From contig NZ_MASW01000002.1 of the NCBI RefSeq assembly GCF_003202285.1, positions 930,001 to 994,000 of the forward strand: 64,000 nucleotides of DNA. Reading direction: 5' to 3'. The DNA is from Prauserella muralis (GTDB taxonomy: Bacteria; Actinomycetota; Actinomycetes; Mycobacteriales; Pseudonocardiaceae). The notes beneath the pieces were generated by a model. That model was not told the DNA's origin. It saw only the letters and a program-made list of their open reading frames with translations, and searched no databases. Made by a program: the position numbers and the translations under genes. How positions within the stretch are numbered: the stretch's first letter is position 1; every line of letters starts with the position of its first letter. Positions 37,619-47,035 of the stretch are shown here, piece by piece.

Positions 37619-38860
37619 ATGACCAGCACCGACACAGCCGACGCCGATGCCGCGTTCGACTTCAATCCCATGGTCAGTCCGCATCGCGAAGACCCACACC
37701 TGTTCTACCGGGCCGCACGCGAACGGCCGATCACGTTGAGCCCGTCGATCGGCGCCTACATGGTCAGCCGTTACGCCGACATCAAGACCGTGCTCGACGA
37801 CCCGGACACCTTCTCCTCGGCAGCGGCCCTGCCGATGATCTACGACAACCCGCCCGAGGTCGTCGCCGAGCTGGAGGCCGGCAACGTGCCGGAGACGACC
37901 ATGGTCGTCAACGAGGACGAACCCCGGCACCGGCAGATGCGCGCGCTGTTCGACGCCGGTGTCAGCGGCGCCCGCGTCCGCGCGCTGTTACCGCTGATGA
38001 AGCAGCGTGCGGGCGAACTCGTCGACGGTTTCACCGGTGGCGCCGCCGATCTCGTCAGCGAGTACGCCATTCCGTACGTGCAGACGATCATCAACGCGGT
38101 GATCGGATTCCCGCCCGAGGACACCGACCGCATCCAGGCGTGGACCGACGACGTCGCCATGCTGTGGAACCCGCTCGCTCCCGTCGGCGACCGGGTCGCC
38201 GCCGCGCGCCGGATGGGTGACTACACCCGCTACCTGCAGGAGCAGATCGACGATCGCAGGGCTCGCCCACGCGAGGACATGATCTCCGCGCTCGTGCACG
38301 GCGCGAACGGTTTCCCCGGCCTCTCCGACGACTACATCCACAACATCATCCGCGGTGCCGCACGGGTCGCCGGCTTCGACACGACCCGCGACGCGATCAC
38401 CGCGACCGTACTCGTGGCATTGCAGGACCCGGCCGTCCGCGACCGGATCGCCGAGGATCCCAACCGGACGATCATGAAGGTGACCGAAGAAGCCCTGCGC
38501 CGCGACGCCCCGCACCGCGGGTTGTTCCGGATCACGACCCGGGAGGTCGAGCTCGGAGGCACCGTGCTGCCCCAGGGCGCCGTCCTGCTACTGCTGTTCG
38601 GATCGGCGAACCGCGACGAGACCGTGTTCCCGGACCCGGACGCCGTCGACCTGGACCGGCCGAACACCCACGACCACGTCGCGTTCGGCAAGGGCCTGCA
38701 CACCTGCCCCGGCGCACCGCTTGCTCGTGCCGAGATCAGGGTGGCCCTGCAGACGCTGTTCGACCAGCTGCCCGGGTTGCGCCTGGCCGAGGACTACGAG
38801 CCCACCTACATCGCCAGTTACTTCTTCCGAGGGCTGGAGTCCCTGCGGGTGGTCTGGTGA
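37619..38860 (+). CDS. Cytochrome P450
   Basis: A 413-residue bacterial P450. The I-helix oxygen-activation motif is AGFDTTRD, the ExxR motif lies in TEEALRRDAP, and the haem-binding loop is FGKGLHTCPGAPLAR with Cys at about residue 363. AAGGAGG lies 5 nt before the ATG. Dedicated redox partners follow: a ferredoxin reductase overlapping by 4 nt and a 7Fe ferredoxin. The gene set resembles eth-type ether monooxygenase clusters, but the substrate cannot be predicted. Confidence 0.95.
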   Translation: MTSTDTADADAAFDFNPMVSPHREDPHLFYRAARERPITLSPSIGAYMVSRYADIKTVLDDPDTFSSAAALPMIYDNPPEVVAELEAGNVPETTMVVNEDEPRHRQMRALFDAGVSGARVRALLPLMKQRAGELVDGFTGGAADLVSEYAIPYVQTIINAVIGFPPEDTDRIQAWTDDVAMLWNPLAPVGDRVAAARRMGDYTRYLQEQIDDRRARPREDMISALVHGANGFPGLSDDYIHNIIRGAARVAGFDTTRDAITATVLVALQDPAVRDRIAEDPNRTIMKVTEEALRRDAPHRGLFRITTREVELGGTVLPQGAVLLLLFGSANRDETVFPDPDAVDLDRPNTHDHVAFGKGLHTCPGAPLARAEIRVALQTLFDQLPGLRLAEDYEPTYIASYFFRGLESLRVVW

Positions 38861-40191
38861 CGCGGTCAGACACCGGCAGGGTCGTGGTCGTCGGAGCGGG
38901 TCCCGCGGGCCTGTACACGGCCCAGTGCCTGCTGGATGGCGGCGCGGAGGTCGATGTCATCGATCGCCTCGCGGCACCGTACGGTCTCGTGCGTTACGGC
39001 GTCGCTCCCGACCACGTGCGGATGAAGTCCGTCGTCGGTGTGTTGCGGAAGCCGTTCGCCACGGGTGCCGGGTTCATCGGCAACGTCACGGTCGGCCGGG
39101 ACGTGTCGTTGGCACAGCTCCGCGAGCACTACCACGCCGTCGTTTACGCCACCGGCTGCCCGCTCGACAGATCACTGGACATCCCGGGTGAAGGTCTCGC
39201 CGGCAGCATCGGTTCGAGCCGCCTCGTCGGTTGGTACTGCGGGCACCCGGATCTGGCGGACTTCGCGCCTCCGCTGGATCAGCCGGGGGCCGTCGTGATC
39301 GGTGCCGGCAACGTCGCACTGGACGTGGCGCGTGTCCTTGCCACGAGGGCCGATCGGCTGCGAGGCACCGATGTTCCCGATCGGGTGCTCGCCGCGCTCG
39401 CGGCCAGTCGCGTCCGCGACATCCACATCCTGGTCCGCAGAGGACCGCGGGACGCCAGGTTCACCCCGGCCGAGCTGCGGCAGCTCGGCGAGCTGGACGA
39501 CACCCGGGTGGTGGTGCACGACGACGGAACGCTGGACCGGCCTGACGACGAGGACCTTGATCTCCGCCGGCGACAGAACCTGGGGATCCTGCGCGAATGG
39601 GCAGCCCGCGAGCGTGGTGCCGGCGAGCGCGGCGTCCACCTGTGGTTCCAGCGCAGCCCCGTGGCGTTGCGTGGTGACGACCGGGTCCGGCAGGTCGTGG
39701 CCGAGCGCAACACCGTGGAGCGCGGCCGTATCTCCCCGACCGGCGAGTGGCACACCATCGGCGCGGGGCTCGTCGTCCGCGCCGTCGGCTACCGGAGCGA
39801 GCCGGTCGACGGGCTCCCGTTCGACCCCGCCACCGGCACGGTCTCCCACGAGCACGGGCGAGTCTCACCTGGGCTGTACGTCGCCGGCTGGCTCAAGCGT
39901 GGCCCCAGCGGTGTGATCGGTACGAACAAGGCCGATGGCGCGGAAACCGCAGCCGCCGTGCTCGAAGACCTCCCGCGGCTGCCCGCTCCCGCCCATCCCA
40001 GCACGGAGCGGCTGCGCCGGGTACTGGACGAGCGCGGAGCCCGGCACACCGACTGGTCAGGGTGGCTGCGGATTGACGCAGCCGAACAGGAGCTGGGCCG
40101 CCGCCGTGGTGCCGAACGGGTCAAGGTCGGCGACCGGCACACGATGATCTCTCTTGCGATTGCGGAAGGAGCACGGCTATGCACATCCTGA
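38857..40191 (+). CDS. Adrenodoxin-reductase-type (FprA-like) ferredoxin reductase
   Basis: A 444-residue flavoprotein whose GTG overlaps the P450 stop. The FAD-binding motif is VVVGAGPAGLYTAQ, followed by YGLVRYGVAPDHVRMKSV, which is diagnostic for adrenodoxin-reductase/FprA proteins. The NADP-binding motif is VVIGAGNVALDVAR, and GVIGTNKADGAETA closes the FAD site. It passes electrons from NADPH to the ferredoxin encoded downstream. This differs from the EthA-type reductase expected in classical eth clusters. Confidence 0.92.
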   Translation: MTRSDTGRVVVVGAGPAGLYTAQCLLDGGAEVDVIDRLAAPYGLVRYGVAPDHVRMKSVVGVLRKPFATGAGFIGNVTVGRDVSLAQLREHYHAVVYATGCPLDRSLDIPGEGLAGSIGSSRLVGWYCGHPDLADFAPPLDQPGAVVIGAGNVALDVARVLATRADRLRGTDVPDRVLAALAASRVRDIHILVRRGPRDARFTPAELRQLGELDDTRVVVHDDGTLDRPDDEDLDLRRRQNLGILREWAARERGAGERGVHLWFQRSPVALRGDDRVRQVVAERNTVERGRISPTGEWHTIGAGLVVRAVGYRSEPVDGLPFDPATGTVSHEHGRVSPGLYVAGWLKRGPSGVIGTNKADGAETAAAVLEDLPRLPAPAHPSTERLRRVLDERGARHTDWSGWLRIDAAEQELGRRRGAERVKVGDRHTMISLAIAEGARLCTS

Positions 40192-40475
40192 CCGTCGCCT
40201 ATGGACATCCACAGGATCCCGCGACGTTCGACAGCTACTACGAGAACACGCACCGGCGACTCGCCGAGAAGGTACCGGGCGTGGCGACCTTTACCGCGCG
40301 CCGCTGCGCGGCAGTGGGCGACGGCGAGCCCCCGTACTACCTGATTGCCGAGCTTGCCTTCCCCACAGCGGAGAAGCTCGCCGAAGCGCTCGGCTCACCG
40401 GAGGGGCAGGCCGCGGCCGCCGACATCGACAACTTCGCCGACGGCGGCGTGACGCTGTTCGTCCAGCACGACTGA
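40179..40475 (+). CDS. EthD-family protein
   Basis: A 98-residue ferredoxin-fold alpha/beta-barrel protein: MHILTVAYGHPQDPATFDSY, YENTHRRLAEKVPGVATFTA. This matches EthD-domain proteins, which accompany P450 systems in ether degradation. EthD is required for ethyl tert-butyl ether breakdown in Rhodococcus, but its biochemical role is unresolved. The gene overlaps the reductase by 13 nt and has GGAAGGA upstream. Confidence 0.85.
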   Translation: MHILTVAYGHPQDPATFDSYYENTHRRLAEKVPGVATFTARRCAAVGDGEPPYYLIAELAFPTAEKLAEALGSPEGQAAAADIDNFADGGVTLFVQHD

Positions 40476-40487
40476 CGTGGAGACGAG

Positions 40488-40823
40488 ATGCCCTACGTGA
40501 TCTCCGAGCCGTGCCTGGACGTGCTCGACAAGAGCTGCGTCGAACAATGCCCTGTCGACTGCATCTACGAGGGCGAGCGGATGCTGTACATCCATCCCGA
40601 CGAGTGCATCGACTGCGGGGCCTGCGAACCCGCCTGCCCGATGGAGGCCATCCGGCACGAGTCCGTCCTGCCCGACCAGTGGCGCGACCACATCGACGCC
40701 AGCCGCGCCTTCTTCGAGAACCTCGGGTCTCCCGGCGGCGCAACCGCCGTCGGAAAGACCGCGAACGACCCCGAATGGATCAAGAGCCTTGCTCCACGCC
40801 CACCAGGGGCCCGTGCCGGATGA
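40488..40823 (+). CDS. 7Fe (3Fe-4S/4Fe-4S) ferredoxin
   Basis: A 111-residue FdxA-type ferredoxin. The N-terminal pattern C-x7-C-x3-CP (residues 9, 17, 21) gives the 3Fe-4S site, and [12 protein letters not shown] gives the 4Fe-4S site. The C-terminal extension [14 protein letters not shown] is family-typical. It is the likely electron shuttle between the FprA-like reductase and the P450. It is the last gene of the cluster. Confidence 0.93.
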   Translation: MPYVISEPCLDVLDKSCVEQCPVDCIYEGERMLYIHPDECIDCGACEPACPMEAIRHESVLPDQWRDHIDASRAFFENLGSPGGATAVGKTANDPEWIKSLAPRPPGARAG

Positions 40824-41252
40824 GCGGTCGTCAACCGCGACAGCCGAGGTCGAGAGGGGCGCGGCGGGAGGCCTTCAGGAGCTCCTCGTTCTTCTGCCCT
40901 GCCGGGTGCATCTCCGTCAGCGTGCCAGGGTGGCGAGGAGGTCTCCGTCGATCTCGACGGCCGGGACGGACAGGCGTTCGCTGATGCGGTGATGGTTCCG
41001 GCGGTGCCGTCGATGTCGACGATGCATGAGCGACCTCGCTCGGTGCCGGGGCTCGCGGGTGTCCCGATGCGAGGGGAACCGCGTCCGAGGCCGGGGCAGC
41101 GGCGGGTCTGGGGGAGGCCCGTCGGGGTGACGGTGATCGGCCGGGCCCGCAGCGCCCAGACTTCGGCCGTCAGCGAGCGCCCACTTCCTCAGGCCCCTTG
41201 ACTCCAGGAGTGTTATCGCTAACATTCAAGGCTCGCGACGAGAGGAGACGAC
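40824..41252. other. 429-bp intergenic region between the P450 cluster and the lacI-type gene
   Basis: No supported gene on either strand. The last ~45 bp hold a LacI-type operator (41211-41224) and the AGAGGAG ribosome binding site of the regulator gene. The rest shows no recognisable family in six frames. Confidence 0.6.
41211..41224. promoter_or_regulatory. LacI-type operator upstream of the regulator gene
   Basis: TGTTATCGCTAACA is a near-perfect 14-bp palindrome with a central CG, 28 nt before the regulator start. It matches TGTTAGCGGTAACA at 42296-42309; together they give TGTTANCGNTAACA. Confidence 0.8.
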
Positions 41253-42254
41253 GTGGCGAGGCAGCCCGCGCTCACCGACGTCGCCGCGCTGGCGGGGGTG
41301 TCCCACATGACGGTGTCGCGCGTCATCAACGGCAACGGCTCGGTGCGCGCGGAGACGCGACGTCGTGTGCTCGCCGCCGTCGAGGAACTGGGCTACCGGC
41401 CGAACTCGCTCGCACGGGCGCTGGCGACCGGCCGCTCGCGAGCGCTCGGCGTCGTCGCGCTGGACTCGGTGCTCTACGGCCCGGCGAGCACGCTCTTCGG
41501 CATCGAGAACGCCGCTCGGGAGTCCGGGTACGGGATCTCGATCGCGAGCGTCGGCCAGCCGGACGGCTCCTCCATCGCGGGCGCGGTCGAGGACCTGCGG
41601 TTGCAGGGCGTCGAGGGCATCGTGGTGATCGCGCCGCACGTCGCGACCGGCAAGGTGCTGGAGGGCATCCCGCGAGACCTGCCCCTCGTGGCTGTCGCCG
41701 ACACCGACCAGGCGCCGGTTCCGGTGGTGGCCGTGGATCAGGGTGACGGTGCGCGCAGGGTCACCGAGCACCTGCTCGCCCTCGGGCACGAGACCGTGTG
41801 GCATGTCGCGGGCCCCGAGGACTGGCTGGATGCGACAGCCCGCGAACGCGCATGGCGGACGACGCTGACCGAATGGGGAGCGGAGCTGCCGCCGGTGTCG
41901 CGCGGCGACTGGAGTCCACGCTCCGGCTACGAGGCCGGCCGGGAGCTGCTCGACCACGGCGGGGTGACGGCGGTGTTCGTCGCCAACGACCAGATGGCGC
42001 TCGGCGTGCTGCGCGCGTTCTCCGAAGCGGGCGTCTCCGTACCCGGGGACGTGCACGTCGCCGGCTACGACGACGTCCCGGAGGCGGCGTACTTCTCGCC
42101 GCCGCTGACCACGGTCCGCCAGGACTTCATCGCACTGGGGCGCACGACGTTCGGCCAGTTGTCCCGGCAGATCGAGGGTGAGAAGCCGGCTTCGCGGTCG
42201 ATCGTGCCAGCGGAGTTGATCGTGCGGGAGAGCACGGGACCGCGCCGGGTCTGA
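41253..42254 (+). CDS. LacI-family repressor of the furanose transporter
   Basis: A 333-residue LacI/GalR protein. The HTH and hinge read LTDVAALAGVSHMTVSRVIN and YRPNSLARALATG, followed by a periplasmic-binding-protein-like sugar domain (AVFVANDQMALGVLRAFSEA, VAGYDDVPEAAYFSPPLTTV). GTG 41253 has AGAGGAG upstream. Paired operators before its own gene and before the transporter indicate autoregulation and control of the downstream operon. Confidence 0.93.
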   Translation: MARQPALTDVAALAGVSHMTVSRVINGNGSVRAETRRRVLAAVEELGYRPNSLARALATGRSRALGVVALDSVLYGPASTLFGIENAARESGYGISIASVGQPDGSSIAGAVEDLRLQGVEGIVVIAPHVATGKVLEGIPRDLPLVAVADTDQAPVPVVAVDQGDGARRVTEHLLALGHETVWHVAGPEDWLDATARERAWRTTLTEWGAELPPVSRGDWSPRSGYEAGRELLDHGGVTAVFVANDQMALGVLRAFSEAGVSVPGDVHVAGYDDVPEAAYFSPPLTTVRQDFIALGRTTFGQLSRQIEGEKPASRSIVPAELIVRESTGPRRV

Positions 42255-42295
42255 ACGTGCGAACGACCCTCCCCGGCAACGGTTCCCGGCAATGA

Positions 42296-42309
42296 TGTTA
42301 GCGGTAACA
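42296..42309. promoter_or_regulatory. LacI-type operator upstream of the transporter operon
   Basis: TGTTAGCGGTAACA, a 14-bp palindrome with central CG, 37 nt before the substrate-binding protein start; sister of the site at 41211-41224. Confidence 0.82.
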
Positions 42310-42346
42310 AAATATCCGGATCAATGTGGATCAAGGAGTGAATGCC

Positions 42347-43318
42347 GTGTTGCGCAGGAGAATGGCCGCACTGGCGGCGGGTGCCGCCGCACTCATGGTC
42401 GCCGCGGGATGTGGCAGTGCCGGAGGCTCGGGCGGCGGTGACAGCATCACCCTCGGGTTCGCCCAGGTGGGTGCCGAAAGTGGCTGGCGGACAGCGAACA
42501 CCAAGTCGGTCCGGCAGGCCGCCCGGGACGCCGGAATCGAGCTGAAGTTCTCCGACGCCCAGCAGAAGCAGGAGAACCAGATCAAGGCCATCCGCTCGTT
42601 CATCCAGCAGCGGGTCGACGTCATCGCCTTCTCCCCGGTGGTCGAGTCCGGCTGGGACACCGTGCTCAAGGAGGCGCAGCGGGCCGACATCCCCGTGGTG
42701 CTCACCGACAGGGCCATCGACTCGCCGGACACCTCCCTCTACGAGACCTTCCTCGGCTCGGACTTCGTCGAGGAGGGACGCAAGGCAGGGCGCTGGGTGA
42801 CCGAGGAGTTCGGTGACGCCGAGGGCACCGTGCGGATCGCCGAACTGCAGGGCACCACCGGCTCGGCGCCGGCCAACGACCGCAAGCAGGGCTTCGCCGA
42901 GGTGATCGGCAACGACGCCAAGTACAAGATCGTCGCTTCGCAGACCGGCGACTTCACCCGGGCCAAGGGCAAAGAGGTCATGGAGGCCTTCCTGAAGTCG
43001 GCAGGCGAGATCGACGTGCTCTACGCGCACAACGACGACATGGCGCTCGGCGCCATCGAGGCGATCGAAGGTGCGGGACTGAAGCCGGGTGAGGACATCA
43101 AGATCGTGTCGGTGGACGGGGTGAAGGACGCGCTGCAAGCCGCCGCCGACGGAGAGATCAACTACGTGGTGGAGTGTAACCCGCTGCTCGGACCGCAGCT
43201 GATGGACCTCGTGAAGAAGGTCGCCGCTGGTGAGCAGGTGCCCAAGCGGGTCGAGGTCGAGGAGACCGCCTTCGACCAGCAGGCCGCGGAGAAGGCCCTG
43301 CCGGACCGCAAGTACTGA
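42347..43318 (+). CDS. ytfQ: YtfQ-like sugar-binding lipoprotein of a furanose ABC transporter
   Basis: A 323-residue lipoprotein from GTG 42347 (AAGGAG 8 nt upstream). The signal peptide ends in a lipobox LMVAAGC. The mature part closely follows E. coli YtfQ: TLGFAQVGAESGWRTANTKS, QQKQENQIKAIRSFIQQRVD, QTGDFTRAKGKEVMEAFLKS, YAHNDDMALGAIEAIEGAGL. YtfQ binds galactofuranose outside the membrane. Actinomycete walls of this type contain galactofuranose, so wall-sugar salvage is attractive; the ligand is inferred. Confidence 0.9.
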   Translation: MLRRRMAALAAGAAALMVAAGCGSAGGSGGGDSITLGFAQVGAESGWRTANTKSVRQAARDAGIELKFSDAQQKQENQIKAIRSFIQQRVDVIAFSPVVESGWDTVLKEAQRADIPVVLTDRAIDSPDTSLYETFLGSDFVEEGRKAGRWVTEEFGDAEGTVRIAELQGTTGSAPANDRKQGFAEVIGNDAKYKIVASQTGDFTRAKGKEVMEAFLKSAGEIDVLYAHNDDMALGAIEAIEGAGLKPGEDIKIVSVDGVKDALQAAADGEINYVVECNPLLGPQLMDLVKKVAAGEQVPKRVEVEETAFDQQAAEKALPDRKY

Positions 43319-43428
43319 GCCTTGTCAACCCGCCGCCGCGATCGTGCCCGGATGCCCCCGGTGGGTCCCTTCGCGCAGCACAGCAGCAGTCGAAACCGCT
43401 CACTGAGCCGACCGGAACGGCGTAGCCC

Positions 43429-44937
43429 ATGGACCCGATTCTGAGCATGACCGGTATCCGCAAGGAGTTCCCCGGTGTCGTCGCCCTCGACGACGTGGCC
43501 TTCCGGATGTTCCCCGGCGAGGTACACGCGCTGATGGGGGAGAACGGGGCCGGTAAGTCCACCCTGATCAAAGTGCTCACCGGCGCCTACCACGTGGATG
43601 CGGGGAACATCTCGCTGAACGGCTCCGCGGTCCGCTTCGCCGGGCCGCTGCAGGCACAGCAGGCCGGCATCAGCACCGTGTACCAGGAGGTGAACCTGTG
43701 CCCGAATCTCTCGGTGGCGGAGAACATCTTCATCGGCAGGGAGCCGCGCCGACTCGGCCGGATCCACTGGACGGCGATGAAGAACCGCAGCGCGGAGTTG
43801 TTGCGCAGGCTGGACCTGGACATCGATCCGGGCAGGGAACTCGGGTCCTGTTCGATCGCGGTACAGCAACTCGTCGCGATCGCGCGTGCCGTCGACGTGT
43901 CGGCGCGGGTGCTGGTGCTCGACGAACCGACATCGAGCCTCGACGCCGACGAGGTGGCCACGCTGTTCGGCGTCGTCCGCACGCTGCGTGACCAGGGGAT
44001 GGCGATCCTGTTCGTCTCGCACTTCATCGAGCAGGTCTTCGCCATTTCCGACCGGATGACGGTGCTGCGCAACGGAAAGCTGGTCGGGGAGTACCGGGCC
44101 AGTGAGATCACCCCGGTCGATCTGGTCCGCGCGATGATCGGCAGGGAGCTGGCCACGTTGGACGAGCTGGAACCCCCACGCCGGCGGTCCGGCGCGGGGC
44201 AGGCGCCCGTGTTCGCGGCCACCGTCGATCTCGGCCGCAAGGGCAACATCGAGCCCTTCACGCTCGACATCCGCGAAGGCGAGGTCGTCGGCCTCGCCGG
44301 GCTGCTCGGCTCCGGACGCACTGAGCTGGTCAGGCTGCTCTTCGGTGCGGACAGGGCGGATCAGGGCTCGCTGCGGCTCGGGGAGAGCACCGTGCACCTG
44401 CGCTCTCCCCGGGCCGCGATCGCTCGTGGCGTGGCGTTCTGTCCGGAGAACCGCAAGGCGGACGGTCTGGTCGAGGACCTGACCGTGCGGGAGAACATCG
44501 TGCTCGCGCTGCAAGCGCGGCGGGGGTGGGCACGGCCGCTGCCTCGGCGACGCCAGGAGGAGCTCGCCCGGAGCTTCATCGACCGGCTCCGGATCCGGCC
44601 CGCCGATCCGGAAGCGCTGGTCGGCAATCTCAGCGGCGGGAACCAGCAGAAGGTGCTGCTGGCCAGGTGGTTGCTCACCGAGCCGCGGCTGCTGATCCTC
44701 GACGAGCCGACCCGCGGTATCGACATCGGTGCGAAGGCCGAGATCCAGAAACTCATCGCCGAGCTCGCCGAGGACGGCATGGCGGTGCTGTTCGTCTCCG
44801 CCGAACTGGAGGAGGTGCTCCGGGTCAGCCATCAGGTGGCCGTGCTGCGCGACCGCGCCGTGGTGGACCGGATGCCGAACGAGGGGCTCACCCCGGACAT
44901 GGTCCTGCACACCATCGCGAAGGGGGAGGCGGCATGA
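43429..44937 (+). CDS. ytfR: Sugar ABC transporter ATPase, YtfR-like
   Basis: A 502-residue tandem ATPase with two nucleotide-binding domains. The first has Walker A GENGAGKST and Walker B VLVLDEPTSSLD. The second has signature LSGGNQQKVLLARWL and LLILDEPTRGIDIG, while its P-loop is the degenerate GLLGSGRTE typical of CUT2 ATPases. It starts 110 bp after ytfQ and overlaps the permease gene by 4 nt. It energises uptake of the sugar bound by the YtfQ-like lipoprotein. Confidence 0.93.
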   Translation: MDPILSMTGIRKEFPGVVALDDVAFRMFPGEVHALMGENGAGKSTLIKVLTGAYHVDAGNISLNGSAVRFAGPLQAQQAGISTVYQEVNLCPNLSVAENIFIGREPRRLGRIHWTAMKNRSAELLRRLDLDIDPGRELGSCSIAVQQLVAIARAVDVSARVLVLDEPTSSLDADEVATLFGVVRTLRDQGMAILFVSHFIEQVFAISDRMTVLRNGKLVGEYRASEITPVDLVRAMIGRELATLDELEPPRRRSGAGQAPVFAATVDLGRKGNIEPFTLDIREGEVVGLAGLLGSGRTELVRLLFGADRADQGSLRLGESTVHLRSPRAAIARGVAFCPENRKADGLVEDLTVRENIVLALQARRGWARPLPRRRQEELARSFIDRLRIRPADPEALVGNLSGGNQQKVLLARWLLTEPRLLILDEPTRGIDIGAKAEIQKLIAELAEDGMAVLFVSAELEEVLRVSHQVAVLRDRAVVDRMPNEGLTPDMVLHTIAKGEAA

Positions 44938-46001
44938 CAGTCCTTCGCAGCCTCGCCCGGCACCGGCTGTTCTGGCCCGCCGCGGTGATGGCCGTGCTCC
45001 TGGCGCTGAACGTGGCGCTGACCCCGTCCTTCTTCAGCATCCAGGTGCGCGACGGCCACCTCTACGGCAGCCTGATCGACATCCTCCGCTTCGGCGCGCC
45101 GCTGATCCTAGTGGCGCTCGGCATGACGCTGGTGGTCGCCACCCGGGGCATCGATCTCTCCGTCGGCTCGGTCGTGGCCATCAGCGGTGCCGTCGCCTGC
45201 CTGTGGATCAGCGAACTGCCCGAGCAGAACAGCGTGGCCGGTGTGCTGGCCGCGCTCGGCATCGCACTGGGCGTCGCGCTCGTACTGGGCCTGTGGAACG
45301 GCTTCCTGGTCTCGGTGATCGGGATCCAGCCCATCATCGCCACCCTCATCCTGATGGTCGCCGGGCGGGGCCTCGCGCAGCTGGTCACCGGCGGGCAGAT
45401 CATCACCGTCAACTCGGGGCCGTACCGGCTGCTCGGCGGTGGCTACTGGTTCGGCCTTCCCGCGTCCATCATCGTCGCACTGGGCATGGTCGCCGCGGCC
45501 GCGCTGCTGGTACGCCGGTCCGCTCTCGGCATGCTCGTCGAGTCGGTGGGTGGCAACCCCGAGGCCAGCCGGCTCGCCGGGATCCGGTCCCGCCGGATCC
45601 TCGTCGTGGTCTACGCCTGGTGTGCTCTGTGCGCGGGGCTCGCCGGCCTGATGATCAGTTCGAACGTGTCGAGCGCCGACGGCAACAACGCGGGGCTCTG
45701 GATCGAACTGGACGCCATCCTCGCGGTGGTGCTCGGCGGCACGCTGCTCTCCGGCGGCCGGTTCTCCCTCGGAGGAACGGTGCTCGGTGCGCTGCTGATC
45801 CAGACGCTCACCACCACCGTCTACACCCTCGGCATCCCGCCGGAGTCGACGCTGCTGTTCAAGGCACTGGTGGTCACGGCGGTGTGCCTCATCCAGTCGC
45901 CCGCGTTCCGGGCACGGCTCTCGCGCCGACGTCGCCCACCGGCACCCACGGCGGGGCGGTCCCAGCGGGACGCCGCGACTGAAGCCGAGGTGACCGCATG
46001 A
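44934..46001 (+). CDS. ytfT: Sugar ABC transporter permease, YtfT-like
   Basis: A 355-residue CUT2 permease with about nine hydrophobic segments and the family blocks LVALGMTLVVATRGIDLSVG, NPEASRLAGIRSRRILVVVY and AILAVVLGGTLLSGGRFSLG. The ATG overlaps the ATPase stop. The gene order binding protein, ATPase, two permeases is that of E. coli ytfQRT-yjfF. The C-terminal tail is Arg/Pro-rich and probably cytoplasmic. Confidence 0.92.
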   Translation: MTVLRSLARHRLFWPAAVMAVLLALNVALTPSFFSIQVRDGHLYGSLIDILRFGAPLILVALGMTLVVATRGIDLSVGSVVAISGAVACLWISELPEQNSVAGVLAALGIALGVALVLGLWNGFLVSVIGIQPIIATLILMVAGRGLAQLVTGGQIITVNSGPYRLLGGGYWFGLPASIIVALGMVAAAALLVRRSALGMLVESVGGNPEASRLAGIRSRRILVVVYAWCALCAGLAGLMISSNVSSADGNNAGLWIELDAILAVVLGGTLLSGGRFSLGGTVLGALLIQTLTTTVYTLGIPPESTLLFKALVVTAVCLIQSPAFRARLSRRRRPPAPTAGRSQRDAATEAEVTA

Positions 46002-47035
46002 GCACGCCCACCACGTCTCCGGGCACCGAAGCGGCGTCGCGACGCGGCACCACCCCGGGGCAGCGGCGATCCCGGCTGTCCCCGCTTGATCCGCGCTACC
46101 TGCCGATCGCGGCGACCGTGGCCATCCTGCTGGCCGCGTACGTCTTCGGCGTCGGCCGCTACGACGCGTTCAGCGACGGCCAGGTGCTGTTGAACATCCT
46201 CGTGGACAACGCGTTCCTGCTCGTCGTCGCCGTCGGCATGACGTTCGTGATCCTCACCGGTGGCATCGACCTCTCGGTCGGTTCCGTGGTCGCGCTGGCC
46301 ACCGTGATGTGCGCGGTGCTCACCGAACAGGCTGGGCTGCCTGCCGTGCTGGTGATCCCGATCGTGCTGGCGACCGGCGCGCTGCTCGGGCTCGGCATGG
46401 GATCGGTGATCCACTACTTCGAGATCCAGCCGTTCGTCGTCACGCTGGCGGGGATGTTCCTGGCCAGGGGGCTGGCCTACACCCTGAGCACCGAGTCGAT
46501 CTCCATGGACGACGGGGTGTTCACCGCGATCGCGCAGACCCCGGTTCCGCTGCCCGGCGGCCTGCACCTGTCGATCAGCGCGACGATCGCGGTGTGTGTC
46601 GTGCTGGTGGCGGCATACCTCCTGCACTACACCCGGCTCGGCCGCACCGTGTACGCGATCGGGGGCAACAAGCGGTCGGCGTTCCTGATGGGCCTTCCCG
46701 TGGCACGCACCCGGGTGACGGTGTACACGATCAGCGGCTTCTGCGCCGCGCTCGGCGGTGTGCTGCTGACCTTCTACACGCTCTCCGGCAACTCGCTGAA
46801 CGCCGTGGGTCTCGAACTGGACGCGATCGCGGCGGTGGTGATCGGGGGCACCGTGCTCATGGGCGGGTTCGGATTCGTTCTCGGCACCGTGCTGGGTGTT
46901 TTCGTGCTCGGGCTCATCCAGACGCTGATCATCTTCGAGGGCACGCTGAGCTCGTGGTGGACCAGGATCGCGATCGGGGTGATGTTGCTGCTGTTCATCC
47001 TGCTGCAGCGGCTGATCGTGTGGCGGGCCAGGTGA
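45998..47035 (+). CDS. yjfF: Sugar ABC transporter permease, YjfF-like
   Basis: A 345-residue second CUT2 permease: FLLVVAVGMTFVILTGGIDL, VIHYFEIQPFVVTLAGMFLA, IGGNKRSAFLMGLPVARTRV, AVVIGGTVLMGGFGFVLGTV. These match YjfF, the second membrane subunit of the galactofuranose transporter. Start and stop overlap the neighbouring genes (ATGA, GTGA). A ~40-residue polar N-terminus precedes the first helix. Confidence 0.92.
   Translation: MSTPTTSPGTEAASRRGTTPGQRRSRLSPLDPRYLPIAATVAILLAAYVFGVGRYDAFSDGQVLLNILVDNAFLLVVAVGMTFVILTGGIDLSVGSVVALATVMCAVLTEQAGLPAVLVIPIVLATGALLGLGMGSVIHYFEIQPFVVTLAGMFLARGLAYTLSTESISMDDGVFTAIAQTPVPLPGGLHLSISATIAVCVVLVAAYLLHYTRLGRTVYAIGGNKRSAFLMGLPVARTRVTVYTISGFCAALGGVLLTFYTLSGNSLNAVGLELDAIAAVVIGGTVLMGGFGFVLGTVLGVFVLGLIQTLIIFEGTLSSWWTRIAIGVMLLLFILLQRLIVWRAR

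Noticed and set aside
40824-41210. Gene relic between the ferredoxin and lacI-type genes
   Set aside because: Short frames on both strands were read, but none matched a recognisable family.
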